Assembly: GCA_007116645.1 (NCBI GenBank)
Contig: SKIA01000082.1
Coordinates: 1-12,940, forward strand
DNA from: Candidatus Woesearchaeota archaeon
GTDB lineage: Archaea > Nanobdellota > Nanobdellia > Woesearchaeales > SKIA01
Direction of reading: 5' to 3'
Length of the DNA: 12,940 nucleotides
Part shown: positions 5,691 to 12,476 of the stretch, in pieces
Layout of the letters: every line of letters starts with the position of its first letter
How positions within the stretch are numbered: the stretch's first letter is position 1
Notes under the pieces: model-generated
Told to the model about the DNA's origin: nothing
Database searches by the model: none
Seen by the model: only the letters and a program-made list of their open reading frames with translations
Made by a program: the position numbers and the translations under genes

Positions 5691-6142
5691 TCTTGGATTT
5701 TTTCGGCTAAGGCTTTGAGCTCTTGATCATCTGCTCTTTGGCAGTCGTTTGAAGCAATGTATCCTTCGTACTTCTCAAAGTATTTGTTTGACGTTGATTT
5801 TATTTCGCGCCATTCCTTCATGTTTGCCGTTCCGTGCATGGGAAAGAGCTTTGCGTGTACATGGTCTACTCCAAATCCCTCAAAGATCATCGCTGTTCTG
5901 CCAACGTCAGCTAGTTTTTTGTCGAGAAGTTTTCCAACCTTTTTAGCTGCTAAAACAAGCTCTGACAGTACTTGCTCTGGGAGATCGAATGCATAACTTG
6001 AATGATGCTCTTTTGGAATAACAACTGAAAACCCTTCTGTGTTGGGGAATATTGACAGAAACGCGAGGTGTTTTTCATCTTCCCAAATCTTGTGATGCGC
6101 AACTTCTCCACGTACCATCTCGCAAAACACACAGTCATTCAT
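5687..6142 (-). CDS. HIT-like protein with a variant triad (H-x-H-x-K)
   Basis: This 151-residue protein belongs to the HIT superfamily but is a different branch from its convergent neighbour. CVFC at residues 4-7, with His46 or His47, suggests the zinc site found in many HINT proteins. The triad reads HVHAK (H94, H96, K98), so the nucleophile-position His96 is kept but the third His is Lys, followed by LFPMHG. Activity as a nucleotide hydrolase is plausible but substrate and mechanism may differ. The minus-strand TATA-like element at 6165-6170 lies about 25 nt before its start, inside the 3' end of the yaaA-like gene, so it may have its own leaderless transcript as well as read-through. Confidence 0.85.
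   Translation of the reverse strand: MNDCVFCEMVRGEVAHHKIWEDEKHLAFLSIFPNTEGFSVVIPKEHHSSYAFDLPEQVLSELVLAAKKVGKLLDKKLADVGRTAMIFEGFGVDHVHAKLFPMHGTANMKEWREIKSTSNKYFEKYEGYIASNDCQRADDQELKALAEKIQD
5698..5703 (+). terminator. Possible oligo-T terminator after the HIT gene
   Basis: Six T residues begin 8 nt after the HIT stop codon. Archaeal RNA polymerase often stops at T-runs without a hairpin. The run lies within the 3' end of the convergent HIT-like gene, so it is not free of coding constraint. Confidence 0.3.
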
Positions 6143-6164
6143 ATTTGTTTGATAGTGCTATGTC

Positions 6165-6170
6165 TTTATT
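6165..6170 (-). promoter_or_regulatory. TATA-like box for the HIT-like gene
   Basis: AATAAA on the minus strand is centred about 25 nt before the start codon ending at 6142. It overlaps the last codons of the upstream yaaA-like gene. Spacing fits the leaderless pattern of this window. Confidence 0.38.
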
Positions 6171-6813
6171 TGTTTTTGTGAAATGATTTCCCATTCCAAG
6201 AATAGCCGTCTTCTGCGAATGCATACATGTCGTCAACTTCAGAAATGTTGTGCTCTGCCATCCAACGCACAAATTTTCCTTTGATGGTCTTTCCTGCGTG
6301 GCCTGCAGAAACTGTTTTTCCGTTTCGCATCCGAGTAAATTCTATCTCAACGCCCTCGTCATAACTAACAGCTTTCTTATGTGCTTTAGGAAGTAAATCA
6401 ATCACAAAGTAATCTTTCAAATGCTGATGTGGCAACCAGAGTTTAGCTGCAGAGAGTTTTGTTATCGGCAATTTGTAATTTGGAATAAGCTGTTTTGGCG
6501 TGACAAGACCAAATAGTCCGCTAACAATTCGCACGTGTTCTTCAATCCATTTTTTGTTCTCAAGCGTTTCATAGCTAAGAGCATCATACACAACTCCGCT
6601 GTAGCGCTCAATGGCGGGCATGGTTGGTGCTTTTTGTACAGCAGCATTTAGTTTTTCAGCTTCTTGCTTACGTGCTGAATACAGTTTCTCTGGATCGCTT
6701 TTAGCAATCCGTCCAAGTAATTCTAAAGTCACTGGATGTAGTTCTGAAAACGGTTTTCCGGTGCCACCATCTGTTTTCCCTTCGCTTGGCGGCAAGAGGA
6801 CTATGAGCTTCAT
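6166..6813 (-). CDS. yaaA: YaaA/DUF328-family protein (peroxide stress response)
   Basis: The 215-residue protein matches the YaaA (UPF0246, DUF328) family. In E. coli, YaaA lowers intracellular iron availability and protects against peroxide; the family fold binds DNA. Visible signatures are the N-terminal LLPPSEGK, then RYSGVVYDALSYETL, SGLFGLVTPKQLIPNYKL, and a C-terminal AGHAGKTIKGKFVRWMAEH. It is about 40 residues shorter than the E. coli protein, which I recall at about 258 residues. A peroxide role is transferred from the bacterial homologue and unproven in archaea. CTTAAAC at 6836-6842 (minus) lies about 26 nt before the start, suggesting its own leaderless promoter in the 39-nt gap after the TFB gene. 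Confidence 0.9.
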   Translation of the reverse strand: MKLIVLLPPSEGKTDGGTGKPFSELHPVTLELLGRIAKSDPEKLYSARKQEAEKLNAAVQKAPTMPAIERYSGVVYDALSYETLENKKWIEEHVRIVSGLFGLVTPKQLIPNYKLPITKLSAAKLWLPHQHLKDYFVIDLLPKAHKKAVSYDEGVEIEFTRMRNGKTVSAGHAGKTIKGKFVRWMAEHNISEVDDMYAFAEDGYSWNGKSFHKNK

Positions 6814-6835
6814 AAAATAACTAAAAGAAAAGAAT

Positions 6836-6842
6836 GTTTAAG
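6836..6842 (-). promoter_or_regulatory. TATA-like box for the yaaA-like gene, with T-rich spacer
   Basis: CTTAAAC (minus strand) is centred 26 nt before the ATG ending at 6813. The spacer between is T-rich on the minus strand and could also end the upstream TFB transcript. Confidence 0.4.
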
Positions 6843-6852
6843 AGTGTTGTCC

Positions 6853-7785
6853 TCAATCTTTTTTCTTCTTCTTAATCTCGTCTTCAAGACCAAGTTCAGA
6901 CAACAATTCTTTGTAGCGGTTTCTAATCGTAACTTCGGTCACGCCTGCAACGTCAGCGACTGCTCGCTGAGTTCGTTTCTCGCCATTAATCAGTGCTGCT
7001 ACATAGAGTGCTGCTGCTGCGATACCGGTTGGTCCGCGGCCTGATGTCAAAGCGATTTTTCGTGCTTCTTCGATTATTTCTACTGCTTTTGATTGCGTCA
7101 TCGCAGTCAACTTTAGTTCCGACGCAAAGCGTGGAATGTAGTCGATTGGGTTTGATGGCAAGATCTTGATTTCGAGTTCTCGAATCACAAAGCGGTATGT
7201 TCGTCCAATTTCTTTTCGGTCAATACCGGATGCTTCTGAGAGTTCATCAAGTGTTCGTGGAACGTCGTGTTTTCTACATGCAGCGTAGACTGCTCCTGCA
7301 ACGACTGATTCCATTGATCGTCCGCGTACAAGTCCTTTTTGTACTGCCATGGTGTAAATCCGTGATGCTTCTTCTTCTACGGATTCTGGGAGTTTCAAAA
7401 ACGAACTGATACGTTTTAGTTCAGAAAGTGCGAGTTTGAGGTTTCGCTCAATTGCGGTTGATACGCGTTGTTGCCATTTTCGTAGACGGAAAAACTTGTT
7501 TTTGTTTTTTCCTCCAAGTCTGTACAGGTCGGCTGCTTGTCCAACGTCTGTTCCGAGACCTTTATCGAATTGTCTAAAGCTCATCGGTGCGCCGGCTCTT
7601 CTGCGAGCGCCTGAGGTGTCTGAATCGAATTCTCGCCATTCCTGGTCGAAGTCGATCATTTTGTCTTCAACTACTAGTCCACAGTCACGACAGATTACTT
7701 CTCCTTTGTCACTATTGACACTGAGATTAAACCCGCCACACTCGGGGCATTTTTTAACATATTTGGTGCTTCTGTTAATGTTCAT
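6853..7785 (-). CDS. tfb: Transcription initiation factor TFB
   Basis: This 310-residue protein is archaeal transcription factor B, the TFIIB homologue that joins TBP-TATA complexes and recruits RNA polymerase. The N-terminal zinc ribbon has C13, C16, C32 and C35 (CPECGG...CRDCG). The B-reader region follows (EWREFD and GAPMSF), then two cyclin-fold repeats starting near residues 110 and 205. The second repeat contains GRGPTGIAAAALYVAA and the recognition-helix region AVADVAGVTEVTIRNRYKEL that reads the BRE. The C terminus ends in a Lys-rich EDEIKKKKKD. Length and domains are normal. A strong BRE/TATA promoter lies at 7855-7870. Whether the genome has further TFBs cannot be seen here. Confidence 0.97.
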   Translation of the reverse strand: MNINRSTKYVKKCPECGGFNLSVNSDKGEVICRDCGLVVEDKMIDFDQEWREFDSDTSGARRRAGAPMSFRQFDKGLGTDVGQAADLYRLGGKNKNKFFRLRKWQQRVSTAIERNLKLALSELKRISSFLKLPESVEEEASRIYTMAVQKGLVRGRSMESVVAGAVYAACRKHDVPRTLDELSEASGIDRKEIGRTYRFVIRELEIKILPSNPIDYIPRFASELKLTAMTQSKAVEIIEEARKIALTSGRGPTGIAAAALYVAALINGEKRTQRAVADVAGVTEVTIRNRYKELLSELGLEDEIKKKKKD

Positions 7786-7854
7786 GTTTGCGTATCTTCC
7801 CCCAAAGATAATGGTTCATTCACAATAAACCTTAAAAGCGAAACGAGTATGACC

Positions 7855-7870
7855 TATATAAAGCTTTCCG
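7855..7870 (-). promoter_or_regulatory. BRE plus TATA promoter of tfb
   Basis: On the minus strand CGGAAAGC (BRE-like) is followed directly by TTTATATA, the best promoter match in the window. The start would fall near 7832, giving a leader of about 47 nt, longer than at other genes here. A second box, CTTTTAAG (7831-7838, minus), could give a shorter leader. GGGGG in the leader may act as a weak ribosome site. Confidence 0.55.
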
Positions 7871-7892
7871 AGTTTTTTTAAAAAGAACGTGT

Positions 7893-7908
7893 TTCATTTA
7901 TAAATGAA
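7893..7908. repeat. 16-bp AT-rich palindrome between tfb and alaS
   Basis: TTCATTTATAAATGAA is a perfect 16-bp palindrome with a central TTTATAAA, so it reads as a TATA box on both strands. It lies between divergent tfb and alaS. It may be a symmetric regulator site or an upstream promoter of alaS (start near 7927). Confidence 0.45.
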
Positions 7909-7944
7909 GGTTTTGTGTTCATACAACGTAATCACGACACAGTC

Positions 7945-7952
7945 TTTATTAA
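7945..7952 (+). promoter_or_regulatory. TATA box, leaderless promoter of alaS
   Basis: TTTATTAA is centred about 27 nt before the ATG at 7976 and predicts a leaderless mRNA. No Shine-Dalgarno is seen before the start. Confidence 0.5.
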
Positions 7953-7975
7953 TCAAGCATTCTTGACACAACACT

Positions 7976-10507
7976 ATGCGCTCAGATAAGCAAGTAAAAA
8001 AAGAGTTTCTCAAGACGGCCTCACAAGACCCGCACGCGTACTACGCAACACGAGTGTTGGAGGATGCGGGCTATGTTAGAAAACAATGTGATGTTTGCCA
8101 GCGCTTTTTTTGGACGACGCACACTAACAAAACTGTGTGTGGAGATTCTTCATGTCAAGGACGCATTGACATTTTTGAAAACAACCCATCACAATCAGAA
8201 CTCACTTATCCGCAAGTCTGGGACTCATTTAAAGAGCACATGGAGCCTCGCGGATACCAACCAATAGCGCGCTACCCGGTCGTTGCGCGCTGGAATCCTA
8301 CAACGGACTTTACTATGGCATCAATTGCTGCTTTCCAACCCTACGTCGTGTCAGGAGAAGTTGAGCCGCCAGCAAAAAAACTGGTTATTCCGCAGTTTTG
8401 TCTGCGCTTTGGAGACATTGACAACGTTGGTATTACGGGCAGTCACTGCACGGGCTTTGTTATGATTGGGCAAAAGCAATTTTTGCCGCCAGCAGAATTC
8501 AGTCAAAACCAAGCGTTTGAAGATCTCTTCTCTTACCTTACTGATATTTTAGGCATTCCAAAAGATGAACTTACGTTGCACGAAGACGCATGGGCTGGAG
8601 GGGGAAACTTTGGTCCGTGCATGGAATTCTTCTCACGAGGAGTGGAGCTGTGCAATCAAGTCTACATGCTGTATGAACAAACAGAAACAGGTGATAGAGA
8701 ACTCTCTTTGAAAGTCCTTGATATGGGATTGGGAATGGAGCGAATCGCATGGTTTACTCAAGGAGCGCCTACTTTGTACGACGCAGCGTTTCCGTCCGTG
8801 ATTAAGCACTTACAACAAGCAACAGGTGTTTCCCCAGACATAACACTTTACAAAAAATTCGCACCCTATGCAACCTTGCTCAACCTTGACGAAGTAGATG
8901 ATATTAACGTCGCATGGAAGACAGTAGCGGACAAAGTAGGTGTCTCGGTTAATGAACTGCGAAGCAAGATTGAACCTATGCGCGCATTGTACAGCGTTGC
9001 TGAGCACGCACGAGCATTGCTCGTTGCGCTCGCAGACGGCGCTTTGCCAGGAAACGTTGGCGGATACTATAACTTACGAGTTATCTTCCGAAGAGCACAA
9101 GGATTTATTGACGACAACAACTGGGATGTCTCACTTGAACAAGTGGCATCATGGCACGCACACGAACTCAAAGAAATCTTTCCAGAGCTCTTAGAAGCAC
9201 TTCCAGAAGTTCAAAGACTGTTGGGTGTTGAGCACGGAAAATATCTTGAGAACAAGAAACGCTCGCAAAGCATTATCTCGCAAGTCATTACCAAGCCAGT
9301 CTCAACAGAAGTGTTGCTTGAGCTCTACGACAGCCACGGCATCTCTCCTGATGATGTGCGAAGAGTTGCCAAACAACAAGATATCGCTATTGACGTTCCA
9401 GATAACTTTTACGCACTCGTTTCCGAACGTCATGAACAACAAGAACAAAAAACGCAGACCGCAAAACGCTTTATTAGCGAACTAGAAAACGCTCCTGCTA
9501 CCAACCCGCTCTACTACCAAAGCTATGACTTTGCAGAGTGCAAAGCAGTCGTGGTAGCAGTTTTTGAGCAATATGTCGCTTTGGACAGAACCGTGTTTTA
9601 TCCAACCGGCGGCGGACAAGAACACGACACCGGCTACATTGAAGGGCCTGGTGGCAATAAGTACGAAGTAGTTGACGTGTTCAAGCAAGGAAAAGTGGTC
9701 GTGCACGTTCTAAAAGTTCCCTCAAAACTACAAGTCGGCGATACTGTTCACGCACGAATTGACTTTGATAGACGTCTCCAACTTGCACAGCACCACACCA
9801 CAGCGCACATCGTTAACGGTGCTGCAAGACAAGTTCTTGGTGCTCATATCTGGCAGGCAGGTGCTGCAAAAACTGTTGAGAAAGGACGCCTTGACATTAC
9901 GCATTACGAAGCTCTTTCAGATGAAGAACTACAAAAAATCGAGGATGTAGCAAACAACATCGTGGAAAAAGATCTTCCTGTGCATAAGCAAGAAATGAAA
10001 AAGAGTCTTGCAGAAGCAGAGCACGGTTTTAGGCTGTACCAGGGAGGAGCTGTTCCTGGGAATACGATTCGCGTTATTGACATCCAAGGCTTTGATACTG
10101 AGGCGTGCGGAGGAACGCACCTGAACACCACAGGAGAAGTTGAGAAGATTAAACTCCTGAAATCAACCAAGATTCAAGATGGAGTTGTGCGTATTGAGTT
10201 TGTTGCCGGCGCAAGGGCAACAGAGATCTCTGGCGCAAGAGAGCATTTGCTCGAAGAATCGATGCTTGTTCTTGGCATAACAAACAAAGACTTGCTCGCC
10301 CCTAGAACTGAAGAACTGTTTGCGAAGTGGAAGAAAGTCAAGAAACTCAAAAAGAAAGGTAAAGACGTTCCAGCAGAGTTTACTATTTTAGAATCTGATC
10401 CCAGGCCTTCTGATGATCCGCTCGCAGAGGCTGCAGCCGCAGTTTCGGTGCAAGAAGAACATCTACCTAAGACGCTCACGCGGTTTTTGGAGGAGTGGCG
10501 CGGATGA
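7976..10507 (+). CDS. alaS: Alanyl-tRNA synthetase, archaeal type, shortened C terminus
   Basis: The 843-residue enzyme charges tRNA-Ala and edits mischarged Ser and Gly. An archaeal N-terminal zinc ribbon is present (C38, C41, C55, C60). The class II core follows, with the motif 2 region RFGDIDNVGITGSHCTGF and motif 3 LDMGLGMERIAWF. The editing domain is intact: HTTAH (H607, H611) and CGGTH (C711, H715) supply its zinc ligands. About 100 residues follow, ending in LPKTLTRFLEEWRG. Archaeal AlaRS is usually about 890-915 residues, with a C-Ala domain made of a helical part and a globular part. Here the globular part appears to be missing. Two segments, LLAPRTEELFAKWK and HLPKTLTRFLEEWR, resemble each other, suggesting a duplicated helix. 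The stop overlaps the next start as ATGA. Confidence 0.97.
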   Translation: MRSDKQVKKEFLKTASQDPHAYYATRVLEDAGYVRKQCDVCQRFFWTTHTNKTVCGDSSCQGRIDIFENNPSQSELTYPQVWDSFKEHMEPRGYQPIARYPVVARWNPTTDFTMASIAAFQPYVVSGEVEPPAKKLVIPQFCLRFGDIDNVGITGSHCTGFVMIGQKQFLPPAEFSQNQAFEDLFSYLTDILGIPKDELTLHEDAWAGGGNFGPCMEFFSRGVELCNQVYMLYEQTETGDRELSLKVLDMGLGMERIAWFTQGAPTLYDAAFPSVIKHLQQATGVSPDITLYKKFAPYATLLNLDEVDDINVAWKTVADKVGVSVNELRSKIEPMRALYSVAEHARALLVALADGALPGNVGGYYNLRVIFRRAQGFIDDNNWDVSLEQVASWHAHELKEIFPELLEALPEVQRLLGVEHGKYLENKKRSQSIISQVITKPVSTEVLLELYDSHGISPDDVRRVAKQQDIAIDVPDNFYALVSERHEQQEQKTQTAKRFISELENAPATNPLYYQSYDFAECKAVVVAVFEQYVALDRTVFYPTGGGQEHDTGYIEGPGGNKYEVVDVFKQGKVVVHVLKVPSKLQVGDTVHARIDFDRRLQLAQHHTTAHIVNGAARQVLGAHIWQAGAAKTVEKGRLDITHYEALSDEELQKIEDVANNIVEKDLPVHKQEMKKSLAEAEHGFRLYQGGAVPGNTIRVIDIQGFDTEACGGTHLNTTGEVEKIKLLKSTKIQDGVVRIEFVAGARATEISGAREHLLEESMLVLGITNKDLLAPRTEELFAKWKKVKKLKKKGKDVPAEFTILESDPRPSDDPLAEAAAAVSVQEEHLPKTLTRFLEEWRG

Positions 10508-10821
10508 GAGAAGACTTGTTTGCGTATCGTTCAACATTTGTACCTCATCCCACCCGAAAAGACTATCATTTCTTACGATACGCCATAGATTCAGAAACTG
10601 ATTTTCTCGCTGACCTTTCTGAAACGACAACTCTGCCATCTAAAACGCTTTCACGCAAACTAGTGGGGGCATCACTTCTCTTGGCTGGAGTCTGTGCTGC
10701 TTTCTATCTCTCACCCGTGCAAAAAGTGTATTCGGCGACAGAAAGTTTACTTACCGAAGCACAAACAGCTGTTCGAGAAGATGGTAGTTCACTTGGCTAT
10801 TCGTTTATGCGACCAAGATAA
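10504..10821 (+). CDS. Small single-pass membrane protein coupled to alaS
   Basis: The 105-residue product is of unknown family. About 55 charged residues (REDLFAYRSTFVPHPTRKDY...) precede one hydrophobic segment (KLVGASLLLAGVCAAFYLS, near residues 56-74), then about 30 polar residues. The positively charged flank suggests N-in orientation. I chose the ATG at 10504 because it overlaps the alaS stop as ATGA, the classic coupling arrangement; an in-frame ATG at 10495 would add three residues. Its 3' end overlaps the convergent EamA gene by 17 nt. Nothing in the sequence ties it to tRNA charging beyond the coupling. Confidence 0.7.
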   Translation: MREDLFAYRSTFVPHPTRKDYHFLRYAIDSETDFLADLSETTTLPSKTLSRKLVGASLLLAGVCAAFYLSPVQKVYSATESLLTEAQTAVREDGSSLGYSFMRPR

Positions 10822-11659
10822 CAATTGCACCAGAAACCATTACGCCCGCTCCAACAAGGCGCCGAGCAAGACCGAGTTCTTTAAACACCCATCCGCCAAG
10901 CAGTACGCTTCCCAAAATACTCAACCGCTTTATTGCAATACTGTACGCCACGGTTCCGTGCGTGATAGCAAGCATGAGTGCGGTATCGCCAGCGGCGTAT
11001 GCAACGCCTCCTGCTAGCAGCCACCTTCCGCTCTTGAATGTTGCTCGCACGGTTTTTCTTCGCATGATTACAAACGGTAACAGTGCTAATACGAGCGCGA
11101 TTGATCCAAAAAAGTTCCATGCGAACGCGTTTGCAGCATCGATTCCTATGCGGTGAAACGTTGATGAACCCGTCCAAAGAATAGCAACGCCAAGCATAAG
11201 TCGCGGCCCTGGTTCTGACACCATGGCTTTGAGTGGCTCAAACACTCCTCCTGCTCGCCCACTGTGCGTGACATAGGCCCCGATAACAACTAGACATACA
11301 CCAAGAACTCCCAGCGGAGGAATAACTTCGCCAATGAGTGGGCTGGTAAAGAGCAAGAACACTGGAGTAAACGAAATCATAGGAATGGTTATTGAGAGGT
11401 CTGATGCGCGCACGGCTTTGAAAAACAAGATGAGTGCTGCTCCGTCAAGCACTGTGCGCGCTACTAGCGCCCACCAAAAGTGTGTCTGGATTACTTGTGG
11501 AGGAAATAATACGTACGGAATCGCAAACAGTGGTATTGCGATAAGAAAAAAACTCCATGCTAAAACAACGCTTGAGTGCTTGCTGCTGATGTGCTTTATG
11601 ATTCCGTCTTTGCTCGTCTCTATTACAGCAGCAAGTCCTGCAAAGACTGCCCAGAGCAT
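10805..11659 (-). CDS. EamA/DMT-superfamily transporter
   Basis: The 284-residue membrane protein has about ten hydrophobic segments in two halves of five, the layout of EamA (drug/metabolite transporter) proteins. The first repeat ends near residue 133 (GVLGVCLVVIGAYVTHSG) and the second ends at the C terminus with LVGAGVMVSGAIVILVA. Family members export amino acids, nucleotides or other metabolites; the substrate cannot be predicted. Its ATG follows the nucS stop with no gap (TAA then ATG), so it is surely translated from the nucS transcript. The link to mismatch repair is probably transcriptional only. The 3' end overlaps the small membrane-protein gene by 17 nt. Confidence 0.9.
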   Translation of the reverse strand: MLWAVFAGLAAVIETSKDGIIKHISSKHSSVVLAWSFFLIAIPLFAIPYVLFPPQVIQTHFWWALVARTVLDGAALILFFKAVRASDLSITIPMISFTPVFLLFTSPLIGEVIPPLGVLGVCLVVIGAYVTHSGRAGGVFEPLKAMVSEPGPRLMLGVAILWTGSSTFHRIGIDAANAFAWNFFGSIALVLALLPFVIMRRKTVRATFKSGRWLLAGGVAYAAGDTALMLAITHGTVAYSIAIKRLSILGSVLLGGWVFKELGLARRLVGAGVMVSGAIVILVA

Positions 11660-12397
11660 TTATTCCCAGTCCTCAAGGGTTTTTTGGTTGCGATTAATCA
11701 ATAATCGTTTTGGCGGCTCAACTCGCACCCAGGTAAATCCCCAGTCGTTGAGCATGGCTTCTGCGTTCGCAGTAATTTTTGGTGACGCCATCACTCCGCG
11801 CACTTTCTTTGTTCCTTTGAGCTCTTGGATTTTTTCAACGTATCTTCTTAGTTGCGTAACGCATGCCAACGAAGCAGCGTATCGTTTACACTCTACAACA
11901 ACTAAGTTTCCGTTGCCATCGTGTCCGAACACGTCAATGAATCCGTACTTGGTGTGCTCTTCGCGAGAGAGCGGTTTAAAATCGTCAGCGATTAACATCG
12001 GATTGTCTCGGAGATGATCTGACATGTCCGCTTCAGTTCCTGCAAGCACTTGTTTTTTCCCGTCTTCAAGCTTTGCAGTCATCGCATCGTGTATTTCTTG
12101 AATTTCGCACTGAATGACGTCGTGGGTTTGTGGATGCGTTCCTTCTAAGATGAGCGCGTGGTCTTCTTGAAACAATGTGATGCGGGCTCCTGGTTTCAGA
12201 TAATTAATAGGATTGCCATTTTCTGGCTGGTGGATGAGTAAGGCATTGTCTTGTTTTATGATAAGCATACGGTCTCCCCAGTCAAGCTCTGCTTCTGCTC
12301 GTCCAGAATAATATATTTTGCAGTGCACAAACGCCATCAAAGACTCGTTATTGGCTGTTACGTGCTCAACGAGTGCCGAGAAGTTTTCCCAATCCAT
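11660..12397 (-). CDS. nucS: NucS/EndoMS mismatch endonuclease
   Basis: The 245-residue protein is archaeal NucS (EndoMS), which makes double-strand cuts at mismatched DNA in non-canonical mismatch repair in archaea and actinobacteria. The N-terminal half is the DNA-binding and dimerisation domain. The C-terminal RecB-like nuclease domain starts near 120 and contains TEADMSDHLRDNPMLI, then Asp155, Glu169 and Lys171 (GFIDVFGHD...VVVECKR). Their spacing matches, from memory, the catalytic Asp165, Glu179 and Lys181 of the Thermococcus enzyme. The last eight residues, QKTLEDWE (238-245), form a PIP-box-like motif for binding the PCNA clamp. Two possible promoters lie upstream at 12419-12426 and 12447-12454, and AAGGAGTG lies 13 nt before the start. 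Length is normal. Confidence 0.95.
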   Translation of the reverse strand: MDWENFSALVEHVTANNESLMAFVHCKIYYSGRAEAELDWGDRMLIIKQDNALLIHQPENGNPINYLKPGARITLFQEDHALILEGTHPQTHDVIQCEIQEIHDAMTAKLEDGKKQVLAGTEADMSDHLRDNPMLIADDFKPLSREEHTKYGFIDVFGHDGNGNLVVVECKRYAASLACVTQLRRYVEKIQELKGTKKVRGVMASPKITANAEAMLNDWGFTWVRVEPPKRLLINRNQKTLEDWE

Positions 12398-12418
12398 TGG
12401 ATGTGGTGCGCACTCCTT

Positions 12419-12454
12419 CTTTTTAGCCGTTTAGGTTTCGGAAAGTCTTAAAAG
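12419..12454. promoter_or_regulatory. Divergent promoter between nucS and the PH-domain gene
   Basis: CTTAAAAG (12447-12454) lies about 26 nt before the plus-strand ATG at 12477, preceded by GGAAAG (12440-12445) as a BRE-like element, predicting a leaderless start. Read on the minus strand the same box, CTTTTAAG, could drive nucS with a start near 12425 and an AAGGAGTG ribosome site at 12411-12418. Alternatively CTAAAAAG (12419-12426, minus) lies about 26 nt before the nucS ATG and would make nucS leaderless. Confidence 0.42.
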
Positions 12455-12476
12455 CCTTCCAGAAAAGTAAAATACT

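Noticed and set aside
10495..10821. Frameshift splitting the C-Ala domain from alaS
   Set aside because: The downstream frame encodes a membrane segment with no resemblance to C-Ala, so the short AlaRS ending looks genuine.
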